32,369 nucleotides of DNA from Oscillospiraceae bacterium (GCA_020024615.1 JAHHTP010000020.1:1-32369), one strand, 5' to 3'. Counted from the first letter of the stretch, positions 7,703 to 16,359 are shown. Translations and numbers: made by a program. Notes: generated by a model not told the origin, from the sequence alone.

Positions 7703-9187
7703 ATGAAATTATATATCGGCGTTGATCTTGGCACTTCCGCTGTGAAGTTACTTTTAATGGATGAAACTGGCGATATCAAAAAAATAGTTACCAAAGAATA
7801 CCCACTGGAGTTTCCACAGCCGGGTTGGAGCCAGCAGGCACCTGAAGATTGGCGTAAAGCTGTTATGGAAGGTATCCCAGAATTACTGGAAGGCTTTAAC
7901 GGTGCGGATGTAGCAGGCATCGGCTGCGGCGGTCAGATGCATGGTCTGGTTATTCTGGATTCGAACGATCATGTCATTCGTCCTGCAATTCTCTGGAATG
8001 ACGGCAGAACCGTGAAACAGGTAGATTATCTAAACAATGAAATTGGTAAAAATAAACTATCTGCATTGACCGCAAACATCGCGTTTGCCGGATTTACTGC
8101 CCCAAAGATCCTCTGGGTCAAAGAAAACGAGCCGGAGCATTTTGCCAGAATCGCAAAAATCATGCTGCCGAAAGACTATGTCAACTACATCCTCACCGGT
8201 GTGCATGCCTGCGACTATTCCGACGCATCTGGTATGCTTCTGCTGGATGTTGAGCATAAATGCTGGAGCAAGGAAATGCTGAACATTTGTGGCATTACCG
8301 AACATCAGATGCCAAAGCTATTTGAAAGTTATGAATGTATTGGCACTGTAAAACCAGAAATTGCCAAGGAACTGGGTATTTCGAAACATGTCAAGGTAGC
8401 TGCCGGAGCGGGTGACAACGCAGCAGCTGCTGTCGGTACTGGTGTTGTTGGTGAAGGAGGATGTAACATCTCCCTAGGTACCTCCGGCACAGTATTTATC
8501 TCCTCCCAAAAATTTGGCGTGGATAATCACAATGCCCTGCACGCATTTGCTCACGCAGACGGCGGCTATCATTTAATGGGCTGTATGCTGTCCGCTGCAT
8601 CCTGCAACAAATGGCTCATGGATGACATCCTCCAAACCAAGGATTATGCAGCAGAACAAGCCCCAATCACCGACGATAAACTCGGTGAAAACCATGTTTA
8701 TTTCCTGCCGTATCTGATGGGTGAACGCAGCCCAATCAACGACACCAATGCGCGTGGTACCTTTATCGGCATGACCATGGATACCACCCGTACAGACTTA
8801 ACCCAAGCTGTTTTAGAAGGCGTTGCATTTGCCATCCGTGACAGTGTGGAGGTTGCAAGATCGTTGGGCATCACCATTAACTCCTCTAAAATCTGTGGCG
8901 GCGGCGCAAAAAGCCCATTGTGGAAAAAGATCATGGCAAATGTCTTAAATGCAGAACTTGAATGTCTGGAATCGGAGCAAGGACCAGGTATGGGTGGTGC
9001 CATGCTGGCGATGGTAGCCTGTGGCGAATATGGCAGTGTGCAAGAGGTATGCGATCGGTTTGTCCATGTTGCTTCCACCGTTAAACCTCAAGCAGAGCTG
9101 GTTGCCAAATATGAAAAACGCTATCAGCAGTTCAAACAGATCTATCCTGCCTGCAAAACACTATTTGCAGAATTTGAAAAGGAGTGA
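7703..9187 (+). CDS. xylB: Xylulokinase-type FGGY carbohydrate kinase
   Basis: A 494-residue FGGY kinase. MKLYIGVDLGTSAVKLLLMDE is the N-terminal phosphate-binding segment, GIGCGGQMHGLVILD and RPAILWNDGRT match xylulokinase, and GDNAAAAVGTGVV, NISLGTSGTVFIS and ICGGGAKSPLWKKIMANV are the C-terminal ATP-site motifs. It should phosphorylate a keto-sugar (D-xylulose in XylB) in the cytoplasm. Neighbouring glycosidases rather than xylose isomerase leave room for another substrate. ATG at 7703 is preferred over GTG at 7694 because TTGGAGTG serves as its binding site. The TGA stop is followed after six bases, in the same frame, by the next gene. Confidence 0.9.
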   Translation: MKLYIGVDLGTSAVKLLLMDETGDIKKIVTKEYPLEFPQPGWSQQAPEDWRKAVMEGIPELLEGFNGADVAGIGCGGQMHGLVILDSNDHVIRPAILWNDGRTVKQVDYLNNEIGKNKLSALTANIAFAGFTAPKILWVKENEPEHFARIAKIMLPKDYVNYILTGVHACDYSDASGMLLLDVEHKCWSKEMLNICGITEHQMPKLFESYECIGTVKPEIAKELGISKHVKVAAGAGDNAAAAVGTGVVGEGGCNISLGTSGTVFISSQKFGVDNHNALHAFAHADGGYHLMGCMLSAASCNKWLMDDILQTKDYAAEQAPITDDKLGENHVYFLPYLMGERSPINDTNARGTFIGMTMDTTRTDLTQAVLEGVAFAIRDSVEVARSLGITINSSKICGGGAKSPLWKKIMANVLNAELECLESEQGPGMGGAMLAMVACGEYGSVQEVCDRFVHVASTVKPQAELVAKYEKRYQQFKQIYPACKTLFAEFEKE

Positions 9188-9193
9188 TTTTCT

Positions 9194-10879
9194 ACGAAAG
9201 AGTATTCGGTTTTTGACCCAGAATTCAAATCTTATGGTCAAGTAGTCACCGGACTGGATAGTTCTGTTTCCGAAATTCTGGATAGCTTAAAAAACACACC
9301 ATTGCCAGAAGGTGTTGACTATGTGCCGACCGATCCAATATTGCAAGAACTGCCAGCAGCCGTCGAAATCAGCGAACACTGCTATGGTGGTATGCCGGTA
9401 CAGCTTGGATGGTGCAACGGTCACAATACCAAGCTTAACTGTTTGGAATATCACCGTGACAGTGAATTTAACTTAGGCACCGAGGACTTTATTCTGCTGC
9501 TTGCAAGACAGGATGAGATGATAGACGGCATGCTTAATACCGCAAAGGTAAAAGCATTCAAAGTACCGGCAGGCGTTCTGGTAGAAGTATATGCCACCAC
9601 CTTGCATTACGCTCCGTGCCATGTTGATTCAGACAAAGGTTTTAGAGTCCTAGTCGCTCTGCCGTGGCTGACAAATACTGATAAACCAGTATTCGAGCCA
9701 AAAACCGTTGAGGATGCCTACATGACCGCACGCAATAAATGGCTGCTTGCCCATCCGGAATCCAATGAAGCTATCGGCGGTGCAAAGGTTGGGCTTGTCG
9801 GAAAAAATATTGATACCACTGGCAATGCGAAGCTGATGCGTGTATTCCATCTGGATGCAGGCAGAAAATTTTTCAGTGCTGAGGTCATCAAAAGTATGAT
9901 CGACACACTATCTGAATCGGGATTCACCCATTTCCAGTTGTACTTCTCCGATAATCAGGGTTTCCGCTTCGCTCTGCCGGATTTAACCGTTACCACTAAA
10001 TTTGACACATATGATTTAAGACCGGCACTTGGTGACGGTTATGTTGAATTTAAGACCTGTCCAAGCGGCTGCGGTAAATATCTCACGCCTAAAGACATGG
10101 AGGAAATTATCACCTATGCCCGTTCTAAACACATGGACATCATTCCCGTCATGAACATGCCAGGACACATGGGCACCATCTTGGAGAAATTCCCTCAGCT
10201 TCGCTATCCGGGTTCTCGCAGTTCAATCAATTTAAGAGACGAGGAAGCGGTTTCCTTTGCGCTTGCCATCTTAAAAAAATATGTTGACTATTTTGCGGAC
10301 CATGGATGTCGATATTTCAGCATTGGCGCGGATGAATTTGCCAATGACCTGTCCAAGGATGAAAATGTGCTGATTATGGGTCTGGACAAAATCTACCATG
10401 ACGGCGATATGAAGCTGTTTGTGCAGTTTGTTAACCGTGCAATCGACATTGTTGCTGCACGCAATATGACCCCACTGGCTTTCAATGACGGTATCTGCTA
10501 TCACAACGACAATAAAACCTACGGTGCAATCGACAACCGCATTGTTGTATGCTACTGGACTTGTGGTTGGAACGGCTATACCCCGGCCTCGGTCAAATTC
10601 TTAGAAGAACATGGCTATGGTTTAATCAATGCCGACCACAGACTTTACTGCGGTGTGGGCTGTCAGATATGGGACGAAAAAACTGAGATGATGAAAACAT
10701 TTGACCCACATATATGCAATGGTGACAACATCGCGGAGAACCCGGTTGGTGCAATGCTCTGCTGTTGGTGCAACCGCGGCAACTACGACGGTCAGGATGA
10801 CGGAAAAACCGTTGCTCCAAAATTTATACCAGTTATGAAGGCGTTCGGCGAAACAATGGATCGCTGGGATAACCAATAA
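9194..10879 (+). CDS. DUF4867-GH20 fusion protein, apparent ACG start
   Basis: The open frame begins right after the kinase stop and encodes about 561 residues. Residues 1 to ~200 (FDPEFKSYGQ, DYVPTDPILQEL, YGGMPVQLGWCNGHNTKLNC, LEYHRDSEFNLG) match DUF4867. The rest resembles a GH20 beta-N-acetylhexosaminidase barrel: NMPGHMG at about 322-328 and SIGADEF with the catalytic-type Asp380-Glu381 pair. No ATG, GTG or TTG lies in frame until TTG at 9302, which has no binding site and would cut the conserved DUF4867 start. AAAAGGAG at 9177-9184 sits nine bases before ACG at 9194, exactly where an ATG is expected. So either ACG is the start or the start codon is mutated. No signal peptide. Co-transcribed with the kinase. 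Confidence 0.75.
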   Translation, partial: TKEYSVFDPEFKSYGQVVTGLDSSVSEILDSLKNTPLPEGVDYVPTDPILQELPAAVEISEHCYGGMPVQLGWCNGHNTKLNCLEYHRDSEFNLGTEDFILLLARQDEMIDGMLNTAKVKAFKVPAGVLVEVYATTLHYAPCHVDSDKGFRVLVALPWLTNTDKPVFEPKTVEDAYMTARNKWLLAHPESNEAIGGAKVGLVGKNIDTTGNAKLMRVFHLDAGRKFFSAEVIKSMIDTLSESGFTHFQLYFSDNQGFRFALPDLTVTTKFDTYDLRPALGDGYVEFKTCPSGCGKYLTPKDMEEIITYARSKHMDIIPVMNMPGHMGTILEKFPQLRYPGSRSSINLRDEEAVSFALAILKKYVDYFADHGCRYFSIGADEFANDLSKDENVLIMGLDKIYHDGDMKLFVQFVNRAIDIVAARNMTPLAFNDGICYHNDNKTYGAIDNRIVVCYWTCGWNGYTPASVKFLEEHGYGLINADHRLYCGVGCQIWDEKTEMMKTFDPHICNGDNIAENPVGAMLCCWCNRGNYDGQDDGKTVAPKFIPVMKAFGETMDRWDNQ

Positions 10880-10890
10880 ACAATCTATAA

Positions 10891-10926
10891 AAGCCCCTGT
10901 TTTTGAAAAACGGGGGCTTGCTGTTT
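10891..10926 (+). terminator. Terminator of the kinase/GH20 operon
   Basis: AAGCCCCTGTTTTT pairs with AAAAACGGGGGCTT (one wobble/mismatch, very short loop), followed by GCTGTTTTAATT. Confidence 0.75.
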
Positions 10927-10932
10927 TAATTA

Positions 10933-10963
10933 TGCAAAAATGGAGTCCCTTTTGGAACTCCAT
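10933..10963 (-). terminator. Terminator of the alanine dehydrogenase gene
   Basis: ATGGAGTCCC (10940-10949) pairs with GGAACTCCAT (10954-10963) with one mismatch. On the minus strand TTTTTGCATAATT follows. It converges with the rightward terminator. Confidence 0.7.
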
Positions 10964-10979
10964 AATACAAAATTGCATT

Positions 10980-12095
10980 TTATTTCATCATATCCGTTAA
11001 AGCGGTGTATTCCAAACCAAGGCTGTGTGCAACATTGGCATTGGTGCATTTATGATTATAAACATTAACACCATTTGCAAGACCTGCATCCATCTGAACC
11101 GCTTTCTCCAGACCATTGTCTGCCAAAAGCAGACCGTAACGCAGGGTTGAGTTGGTCAGTGCAATGGTGGAAGTATGCGGAACTGCGCCCGGCATATTGC
11201 CAACACAATAATGTACAATGCCTTCTTCAATAAATACCGGATCATCATGCGTCGTTACATGAGAAGATTCACAACAACCGCCCTGGTCAATCGCAATATC
11301 AACGATTACAGCACCTTTTTTCATCAGAGGAAGATGCTCTCTTCTAACCAGTTTCGGGGTTTTTCCGCCTGGAATCAGAACCGAACCGATTACAAGATCT
11401 GCTTCTTTGAGTGATTTTCTAATATTCGCTTCGGTACTATATAAAGTGGTGACAGATGCGCCGAAGATATCTTCCAGATACGCCAAACGATTCGGATTGA
11501 CATCAAGCAGTATAACCTGCGCATCAATACCAACAGCTGCTTTTGCAGCATAGGTTCCAGCAATACCGCCACCGATAATGACGATTTTTCCTCTCTCTAC
11601 ACCCGGAACTCCTCCAAGCAGAATGCCCCTACCGCCGTATGCACGCTCCAGATATTTTGCACCTTCCTGAATGCTAAGTCTGCCGGCAATCTGACTCATT
11701 GGACGCAGACACGGCAGGTTTCCAACTTTATCAGTAATAGTCTCATATGCAACCGCCTTCACACCTTTTTCCATCAAGACCTGTGTAAGCTGCGGATTCG
11801 GCGCCAGATGCAGGTAAGTAAACAGAATCTGACCCTCTTTGAAATAATTGTATTCACATGCTTCCGGCTCTTTTACTTTAACAATCATATCTGCTTTTGC
11901 AAACACTTCAGCAGGTGTATCCAGTACAACAGCACCAGCATTGATATAATCAGCATCAGAAAAACCTGCACCTTCACCAGCTTTGGTTTCAACATATACT
12001 GTATGTCCGTGCGCGATATAATCAGATACATTATCCGGGGTAAGACCAACACGGTACTCATGATTTTTTAATTCTCTGGTTGTTCCTATAATCAT
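10980..12095 (-). CDS. ald: Alanine dehydrogenase
   Basis: A 371-residue NAD-dependent alanine dehydrogenase (L-alanine + NAD+ to pyruvate + ammonia + NADH). The N-terminus MIIGTTRELKNHEYRVGLTP is diagnostic, with KVKEPEACEY carrying the substrate-site Lys, TYLHLAPNP the catalytic His96, and IIGGGIAGTYAAKAAVGI the Rossmann loop at about 173-190. IDQGGCCESSHVTTHDDPVF and VGNMPGAVPHTSTIALTN are also typical. Length is standard. AAAGGAG precedes the ATG. It is monocistronic between its own promoter and terminator. A role in amino-acid catabolism or ammonia handling is likely. Confidence 0.96.
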   Translation of the reverse strand: MIIGTTRELKNHEYRVGLTPDNVSDYIAHGHTVYVETKAGEGAGFSDADYINAGAVVLDTPAEVFAKADMIVKVKEPEACEYNYFKEGQILFTYLHLAPNPQLTQVLMEKGVKAVAYETITDKVGNLPCLRPMSQIAGRLSIQEGAKYLERAYGGRGILLGGVPGVERGKIVIIGGGIAGTYAAKAAVGIDAQVILLDVNPNRLAYLEDIFGASVTTLYSTEANIRKSLKEADLVIGSVLIPGGKTPKLVRREHLPLMKKGAVIVDIAIDQGGCCESSHVTTHDDPVFIEEGIVHYCVGNMPGAVPHTSTIALTNSTLRYGLLLADNGLEKAVQMDAGLANGVNVYNHKCTNANVAHSLGLEYTALTDMMK

Positions 12096-12167
12096 AAAGA
12101 GATTCTCCTTTTCAACTTTCTATGCATTTATGCGTTTTTAATGAGATTTTATTTAAGATAATTTTTA

Positions 12168-12196
12168 ATTATAGCATCTAACGGTCAAAAAGTCAA
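12168..12196 (-). promoter_or_regulatory. ald promoter
   Basis: Minus-strand TTGACT (12196-12191) and a perfect TATAAT (12173-12168) are 17 bases apart, leaving a leader of about 65 bases. Confidence 0.8.
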
Positions 12197-12219
12197 GATA
12201 TTTCAAAACAACTGCACTT

Positions 12220-13341
12220 TTACAAGTTTACCTTCTCCTCTCGGGTTCGAAGTGATGGCTGCATTTCTACCCAGTTCTTGTCAATATATTCCGCAGTATT
12301 GTTGCGGCCAGAATTTTTAACAGAATACAACGCCTGATCAGCATATTCAATCCATGTTTCATAATTAACGATTTCTGGATCATCGCAATAAACAAATCCC
12401 AGACTGATTGTAATTTTTTGATGTGGTATCGAAAGCTGTGCTACTCTGCTATGAATATCTAAGGCAATATCACGCAATTCTTCTCTACTTACATCCCATA
12501 TAAAAGCGGAAAATTCCTCCCCACCGTAGCGATAAAATGAAATCTGATATTCATTTTGCATCTTGGAAAGCAAATCGCCCACCCGTTTGAGACATTCATC
12601 TCCGGATGCATGACCGAACTTATCATTATATTGCTTGAAATTATCCAGATCCAACATCATGACACCACTGGGTTTATCCAGCCTGTTTGCCTCAATATCA
12701 CTGATGGTTTCAAACAATTTCCAGCGATTGTTTAACGAAGTTAACACATCGGTTTGTTTTTCCTGAATCAAAAGTCGCTTTAATTCCAGCCCCCGTAGTC
12801 TATATTCCAGTATAAAATATCCTAATATAACACCGAGCGAGGTAGCCAGCAGACCATTGACCAGATCAACTCTACCCAAATACTCTCCCTTGTACCAATA
12901 AGATAGTACGGTATGAATTAGATACATTACATTACTAATCATAATCATCTGCAGCGGTGTATTGATCAGAATTGTGGGGAAAATTGATAACACCACCAGG
13001 ATCATAGAGGCTGGCTGCTTTGGAAATGTAACAATACTTAGATGCAATGCAAGCAGATATAACAGAATAAATTCCGCATATATTTCAGCCACAGTGACCC
13101 AATGCCGCTTCTCTATTTGAAACACAAAAAGCAATCCCGCAGACCCTATAAATGCACCAAAATATAGATATCGCGCCACCTGCATTTCAAAAGCAAAAAA
13201 ACTACACAAAAATGCAATGAGCATAACAATGGTTGCGGTTAAGGCAAATACAGGGAAAAATGTTAAATTGTATTGGGTAACGGCCTCTTTATTCTTGGTT
13301 ATCAGCTTCATAATATGACTAAAGCTGTAATCTTGTAACAT
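12220..13341 (-). CDS. Membrane-bound GGDEF diguanylate cyclase
   Basis: A 373-residue protein. Residues ~25-180 hold about six hydrophobic segments (FFPVFALTATIVMLIAFLCSFFAF and others), a membrane sensor of unknown ligand. The cytoplasmic GGDEF domain runs from ~195 to 360, with TDVLTSLNNRWKLFE, the metal-binding DLDNFK (231-236), FGHASGDECLKRV and the active-site GGEEF (273-277). It should make cyclic di-GMP from two GTP. The RxxD inhibitory site normally found five residues before GGEEF is absent (EYQISFYRY), so product feedback may be lost. An AGGAGG site precedes the ATG at 13341. It appears to be a single-gene unit; no effector or EAL gene lies nearby. Confidence 0.92.
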   Translation of the reverse strand: MLQDYSFSHIMKLITKNKEAVTQYNLTFFPVFALTATIVMLIAFLCSFFAFEMQVARYLYFGAFIGSAGLLFVFQIEKRHWVTVAEIYAEFILLYLLALHLSIVTFPKQPASMILVVLSIFPTILINTPLQMIMISNVMYLIHTVLSYWYKGEYLGRVDLVNGLLATSLGVILGYFILEYRLRGLELKRLLIQEKQTDVLTSLNNRWKLFETISDIEANRLDKPSGVMMLDLDNFKQYNDKFGHASGDECLKRVGDLLSKMQNEYQISFYRYGGEEFSAFIWDVSREELRDIALDIHSRVAQLSIPHQKITISLGFVYCDDPEIVNYETWIEYADQALYSVKNSGRNNTAEYIDKNWVEMQPSLRTREEKVNL

Positions 13342-13670
13342 CTAAACTTCCTCCTCTTTCCCAAATTGATACTATCAGTATACCAAAATAAGAAAAAGAA
13401 ATTTGTAGAAAAAGGGGTCTATACCAAATTTCAGCAGATAAAATAGGCTGCCTGCACACATCTTTCGTGCCTAAAACAGTGAAATATGATCGGGAAAACG
13501 ACCATTTTTTCGGATTTTGAAACATAGAAAATTCACAATATCGTTATTGATTTTTCGAAATGGATAGTGTATAATAAGATTGTAAAATATGGGTGAACCG
13601 CTTGAAAAACTGAATAAAATGCAGAATTTAAAACGGTTTACTTAATTTATAATGAAAGAGGTAGAATAAT
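13342..13670. other. Intergenic region between divergent cyclase and pckA genes
   Basis: The leftward side holds an extended -10 (TGGTATACT, minus, 13385-13377) about 36 bases from the cyclase ATG, overlapped by ATACT/AGTAT half sites. The rightward side holds the pckA promoter and a leader of roughly 90 bases. Between about 13390 and 13540 I see no gene, no convincing hairpin and no known riboswitch. Confidence 0.5.
13547..13575 (+). promoter_or_regulatory. pckA promoter
   Basis: TTGATT (13547-13552) and perfect TATAAT (13570-13575) with a 17-base spacer. The leader that follows contains GTGAACCG (about 13591) and its near-complement CGGTTTAC (about 13633), a weak long-range pairing. Confidence 0.7.
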
Positions 13671-15275
13671 ATGGCACAGATTGATTTAACCAAGTATGGC
13701 ATTACCGGTGCTACCGAAGTTATCCATAACCCTTCTTATGAAGAGCTGTTCGCAGCAGAAACCGACGCATCTCTCGAGGGCTTTGACAAAGGTCAAGTTA
13801 CTGAGCTGGGCGCTGTAAACGTTATGACTGGTATCTATACCGGTCGTTCCCCAAAAGACAAATTTATCGTTATGGACGATACTTCTAAAGACACCGTTTG
13901 GTGGACTTCTGATGAGTTCAAAAACGACAACAAACCGGCTTCTAAAGAGGCTTGGGCAGCATGCAAAGATTTAGCTATTAAATCTTTATCTAACAAAAAA
14001 CTGTATGTAATGGATGTTTTCTGCGGTGCAAACCACGACTCCCGTATGGCTATCCGTTTCATTATGGAAGTTGCTTGGCAGGCTCATTTCGTTAAAAACA
14101 TGTTCATCACCCCAACCGCTGAGGAATTAGCAGACTTCCAGCCGGATTTCGTTTGCTACAATGCTTCCAAAGCAAAAGTTGAGAACTTCAAAGAACTTGG
14201 CTTAAACTCTGAGACTGCTGTAATGTTCAACCTGACCGAGCGTGAGCAGATCATCCTGAACACCTGGTACGGTGGTGAGATGAAAAAAGGTATGTTCTCT
14301 ATGATGAACTACTTCCTGCCGCTGAAAGGCATGGCTTCTATGCACTGCTCTGCTAACACTGATATGGAAGGCAAAAACACCGCTCTGTTCTTCGGTCTGT
14401 CTGGTACTGGTAAAACCACCCTGTCCACCGACCCGAAACGTCTGCTGATCGGTGATGACGAGCACGGTTGGGATGATAACGGTGTATTCAACTTCGAAGG
14501 CGGCTGCTATGCAAAAGTTATCAACCTGGACAAAGAGTCCGAGCCGGATATCTTCAATGCAATCAAACGCAACGCTCTGTTAGAGAATGTTACTGTTGAT
14601 GACAACGGCGTATGCGATTTCGCTGATGGTTCCGTTACCGAGAACACTCGCGTTTCCTATCCGATCAACCACATCGAGAAAATCGTTCGTCCGGTTTCTA
14701 CCGCACCAGATGCTCAGAATGTAATCTTCCTGTCTGCTGATGCATTCGGCGTTCTGCCGCCGGTTTCTGTTCTGACTCCGGAGCAGGCTCAGTACTACTT
14801 CCTGTCTGGCTTCACCTCCAAACTGGCTGGTACCGAGCGTGGTATCACCGAGCCGACCCCGACCTTCTCTGCTTGCTTTGGTCAGGCTTTCTTAGAGCTG
14901 CATCCGACCAAATATGCAGAAGAGCTGGTTAAGAAAATGCAGAAGAGTGGTGCAAAAGCATACCTGGTTAACACCGGTTGGAACGGCACTGGCAAACGTA
15001 TCTCCATCAAAGATACCCGTGGCATCATCGACGCTATCCTGGATGGTTCCATCCTGAAAGCTGAGACCAAGACCATTCCGTACTTCAACCTGGCTGTACC
15101 GACCGAATTACCGGGCGTAGATACCGGCATTCTGGATCCGCGTGACACCTACGCTGATGCTGCTGAATGGGATGCTAAAGCAAAAGATCTGGCTGCTCGT
15201 TTTGTTAAGAACTTTGCTAAGTACACTGGCAACGATGCTGGTAAAGCTCTGGTTGCTGCTGGTCCGCAGCTGTAA
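13671..15275 (+). CDS. pckA: Phosphoenolpyruvate carboxykinase (ATP)
   Basis: A 534-residue ATP-type PEPCK (oxaloacetate + ATP to/from PEP + CO2 + ADP). GIYTGRSPKDKF (54-65) is the substrate loop, NTWYGGEMKKGMFS precedes the kinase-1a P-loop GLSGTGKTT (242-250), IGDDEHGW (260-267) carries the metal-binding Asp, and NTRVSYPINHIEKI and NTGWNGTGKRISI follow. Length is standard. In gut anaerobes this enzyme often runs in the PEP-carboxylating direction toward succinate. Codon use is markedly more biased than in the neighbours (few rare codons, many GTT/GCT/CTG/AAC), suggesting very high expression. GAAAGAGGTAG lies before the ATG. It has its own promoter and a strong terminator. Confidence 0.97.
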   Translation: MAQIDLTKYGITGATEVIHNPSYEELFAAETDASLEGFDKGQVTELGAVNVMTGIYTGRSPKDKFIVMDDTSKDTVWWTSDEFKNDNKPASKEAWAACKDLAIKSLSNKKLYVMDVFCGANHDSRMAIRFIMEVAWQAHFVKNMFITPTAEELADFQPDFVCYNASKAKVENFKELGLNSETAVMFNLTEREQIILNTWYGGEMKKGMFSMMNYFLPLKGMASMHCSANTDMEGKNTALFFGLSGTGKTTLSTDPKRLLIGDDEHGWDDNGVFNFEGGCYAKVINLDKESEPDIFNAIKRNALLENVTVDDNGVCDFADGSVTENTRVSYPINHIEKIVRPVSTAPDAQNVIFLSADAFGVLPPVSVLTPEQAQYYFLSGFTSKLAGTERGITEPTPTFSACFGQAFLELHPTKYAEELVKKMQKSGAKAYLVNTGWNGTGKRISIKDTRGIIDAILDGSILKAETKTIPYFNLAVPTELPGVDTGILDPRDTYADAAEWDAKAKDLAARFVKNFAKYTGNDAGKALVAAGPQL

Positions 15276-15311
15276 TCATCTGACAGCTTTACAATAAATT
15301 ACAATAAATTT

Positions 15312-15350
15312 CCGGGATTTCATTTCTGAAATCCCGGTTTTATTTTTATA
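15312..15350 (+). terminator. Strong pckA terminator
   Basis: CCGGGATTTCA (15312-15322) pairs perfectly with TGAAATCCCGG (15327-15337) around TTTC, followed by TTTTATTTTTATA. Just upstream is a tandem copy of TTACAATAAA (about 15289-15308). Confidence 0.92.
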
Positions 15351-15418
15351 TTTAAATAAACTTGGTTATTTATTGTATATCAAAGAGTGCAGAAAGTACT
15401 CTAAAATCCTTAAATAAC

Positions 15419-15494
15419 AGAGCAGATGAAAGATTCATTATGAAGAACCGCAGCTTCCCTTGAACCTCTAAAATTCTCTTAATCAATCTGCTCT
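15419..15494. other. Long inverted repeat in the pckA-MerR gap
   Basis: AGAGCAGAT (15419-15427) pairs with ATCTGCTCT (15486-15494), and GATT (15432-15435) with AATC (15481-15484), enclosing 76 bases. It could be a structured RNA end for the leftward MerR transcript or a tiny repeat element. It has no T-loop and is not a tRNA. A small hairpin AGAGT...ACTCT lies nearby at about 15386-15402. Confidence 0.3.
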
Positions 15495-15518
15495 ACTTAT
15501 GTATCACATACAAGTATT

Positions 15519-16343
15519 TTATTCACTCACTTCTTCTACATAAAACATGATTTTTGTAATAAACTCCTCTTGATATCTGGAAGTAATATAATCGTTGATA
15601 CAAAACTCATAGGAACTTGATATAATTTTCAGATTTTTCTGTCTGCAAAACCGCATAAGTTTGATATAAGAACTATCAATATCATAATAATTACCGAAAT
15701 GATATATCGAAGCAGTCAATCCTTTAGGAAGCATAATAATGTTAGAAACAGAAGGGACATTTTCTGTTGTTACAAATGCAGTTTTAGCTTCTACATAACG
15801 TCCACTAAGAATGCGTTCCAGTGGAACAGATACACCACATTCAAAGAAAATTGGAAAATTATGATTCAAAGCCTGTGCATAGCATTTCTTCGTTGCAATA
15901 CTGATCTCTTTCATACCATATGGGTGCGATACCTCATGATATAGAATATAAGTACAGTCTGTCATAGCAATGATTGGCTCTGACGCTTGCTTAGAATATA
16001 TTTGTTCGACCTGTTGACAGCGATGTTCTAATCTATTTTGAATCAGTGAAAGCTCCTGTATCTTTTTTTCGATGACTGACAGCTGATTATGAAAAAATGC
16101 TATGCTATTTTCTGTTGTATAGCTCTTCATATACTTCTTAATTTCATTCAAAGAAAAGCCTATCTTCTTCATAATGAGAATAGTATCCAAATAGTCTAAC
16201 TGTTCTGCACTATAATAGCGATAACCGTTATCTGGATCTGTATAGCTGGGGTTAAACAAACCAATTTTATCATAATACAGCAAAGTTTGTTTTGATATCT
16301 TTTGCATTTTTGCCAATTCTCCGGCAGAAAACATGTTATTCAT
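15519..16343 (-). CDS. MerR-family regulator with effector-binding domain
   Basis: A 274-residue regulator of the BmrR/TipA type. Residues 1-75 are the winged-helix MerR DNA-binding domain (MNNMFSAGELAKMQKISKQT, LLYYDKIGLFNPSYTDPDNGYRYYS, LDTILIMKKIGFSLNEIKKYM). A coiled coil follows to ~115 (FHNQLSVIEKKIQELSLIQNRLEHR), then a GyrI-like C-terminal drug-binding domain. It is divergent from a MATE exporter and the intervening promoter has MerR architecture, so it most likely senses a toxic compound and switches on the exporter and itself. AGAGGT precedes the ATG. Ligand unknown. Confidence 0.88.
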   Translation of the reverse strand: MNNMFSAGELAKMQKISKQTLLYYDKIGLFNPSYTDPDNGYRYYSAEQLDYLDTILIMKKIGFSLNEIKKYMKSYTTENSIAFFHNQLSVIEKKIQELSLIQNRLEHRCQQVEQIYSKQASEPIIAMTDCTYILYHEVSHPYGMKEISIATKKCYAQALNHNFPIFFECGVSVPLERILSGRYVEAKTAFVTTENVPSVSNIIMLPKGLTASIYHFGNYYDIDSSYIKLMRFCRQKNLKIISSSYEFCINDYITSRYQEEFITKIMFYVEEVSE

Positions 16344-16359
16344 TTGTTATTTTTACCTC

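Noticed and set aside
9185..9196. Kinase and DUF4867 frames are the same across the TGA, suggesting read-through or selenocysteine fusion
   Set aside because: A good ribosome binding site sits across the TGA and both halves are complete proteins. No selenocysteine hairpin is obvious, and a separate start is simpler.
13582..13670. Riboswitch in the pckA leader
   Set aside because: Only one weak long-range 8-base pairing is visible and no conserved aptamer core or terminator.
15419..15494. A 76-base unit with paired ends, the length of a tRNA
   Set aside because: No T-loop GTTCRA, no D-loop GG, no CCA-type end and an overlong terminal stem; it cannot fold as a cloverleaf.
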